Source of the DNA: Candidatus Solibacter sp.
GTDB lineage: Bacteria; Acidobacteriota; Terriglobia; Bryobacterales; Bryobacteraceae
NCBI GenBank assembly: GCA_026394025.1
Contig: JAPKZC010000258.1
Location: 1 to 6,318 of the forward strand
Length of the DNA stretch: 6,318 nt
Reading direction: 5' to 3'
The translations under genes and the position numbers were made by a program. This document shows positions 6,129-6,318 of this stretch, piece by piece (within the stretch, counting starts at the first letter, position 1; the number at the start of each line of letters is the position of its first letter). The notes beneath the pieces were generated by a model. The model made no database searches. It was not told where the DNA came from and saw only the letters and a program-made list of their open reading frames with translations.

Positions 6129-6194
6129 ATCTGTGAATGCGGTACGGGGCTGGGTGTGCGACTTGGCAGTGGAGCGGCGAGGTCCGCAATCCGA
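6085..6194 (+). repeat. Long direct repeat, right copy
   Basis: The second copy of the 110-base repeat matches 4283-4392 at 106 of 110 positions. Sequence to the left (through 6084) bears no resemblance to the CHAT gene, and sequence to the right of 6194 differs from that after 4392. Together with the left copy it brackets the toxin-antitoxin pair and the SDR-like gene. Confidence 0.97.
6086..6136 (+). pseudogene. Orphan 3' tail of a CHAT gene (16 codons and stop)
   Basis: The codons spell AHPYYWAPFVLVGKYL and a TGA, identical at the nucleotide level to the end of the CHAT gene at 4284-4334. The rest of the gene is absent, there is no start codon, and the upstream sequence is unrelated, so it cannot be expressed as a CHAT protein. 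It is either the displaced original gene end after an insertion or the remnant of a second, deleted CHAT gene. Confidence 0.9.
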
Positions 6195-6318
6195 CCCGAA
6201 ACCACAACGGGTTTGTGGCCGCACACCTTCGGACGTTCGCGCTCGAAAGGGCCGAATCCGACTCAGGGGAGCACCGCTGCGCCTTACGATGCCAACCCGA
6301 GTTACGGGTATGAATCCC

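Larger units (their letters stand above)
5899..6318. other. 420-base stretch without a supported gene
   Basis: It holds the ribosome-binding site of the leftward SDR-like gene, the hairpin at 5952-5976, the CHAT gene-tail repeat (6085-6194) and otherwise unassigned sequence. In 5981-6084 I see only an 8-bp inverted pair (ATGAGGCG 5982-5989, CGCCTCAT 6043-6050). In 6195-6318 there is a small hairpin (CCACAA 6202-6207 with TTGTGG 6213-6218), then open frames on both strands too short to judge before the window ends. No convincing promoter hexamers were found. Confidence 0.6.

Noticed and set aside
6213..6318. Open plus-strand frame at the right edge, ending in YDANPSYGYES
   Set aside because: No convincing start or ribosome-binding site; other frames on the opposite strand are open as well, and the piece is too short to identify.

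Overview
The window looks like a chromosomal piece of a GC-rich bacterium with a large, paralogue-rich genome. My best guess is Acidobacteriota of the Solibacter/Bryobacter type. The basis is family knowledge: an orphan peptide-type solute-binding protein, an ECF-like sigma factor and a TPR-CHAT protein together are typical of that group. No rRNA or other marker gene is present, so this is inference.

Bases 1-4334 (+) hold a tightly packed three-gene operon. It starts with the C-terminal 296 residues of a family 5 (oligopeptide-type) solute-binding protein. A 189-residue ECF-like sigma factor follows, its GTG start overlapping the previous stop by 4 bases. A 958-residue TPR-CHAT protein comes next, its ATG sharing one base with the sigma stop. 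The CHAT domain keeps both catalytic residues (His830, Cys870). No anti-sigma factor and no transporter permease or ATPase is visible. A binding protein (possible ligand sensor), a sigma factor (transcriptional output) and a TPR-caspase-like protease (possible gate) produced from one message suggest a protease-gated signalling module. The concept resembles the type III-E CRISPR Csx29/Csx30/RpoE arrangement, but there is no CRISPR here.

Bases 4283-6194 form a distinct unit. The last 16 codons of the CHAT gene, its stop and 58 bases of 3' flank (4283-4392) recur at 6085-6194 with 106 of 110 bases identical. Between the copies lie a BrnT-type toxin gene, an overlapping small antitoxin-like gene (both +), and a convergent NAD(P)-binding short-chain dehydrogenase/reductase-like gene (-). 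The intact CHAT gene on the left and the orphan gene tail on the right look like the scar of an insertion or duplication at the 3' end of the CHAT gene. No integrase or transposase is seen. The repeat starts exactly at the arm of an inverted repeat, which is longer in the right-hand copy.

Bases 5899-6318 contain no supported gene: a terminator-like hairpin, the second repeat copy, and about 120 bases of unassigned sequence.
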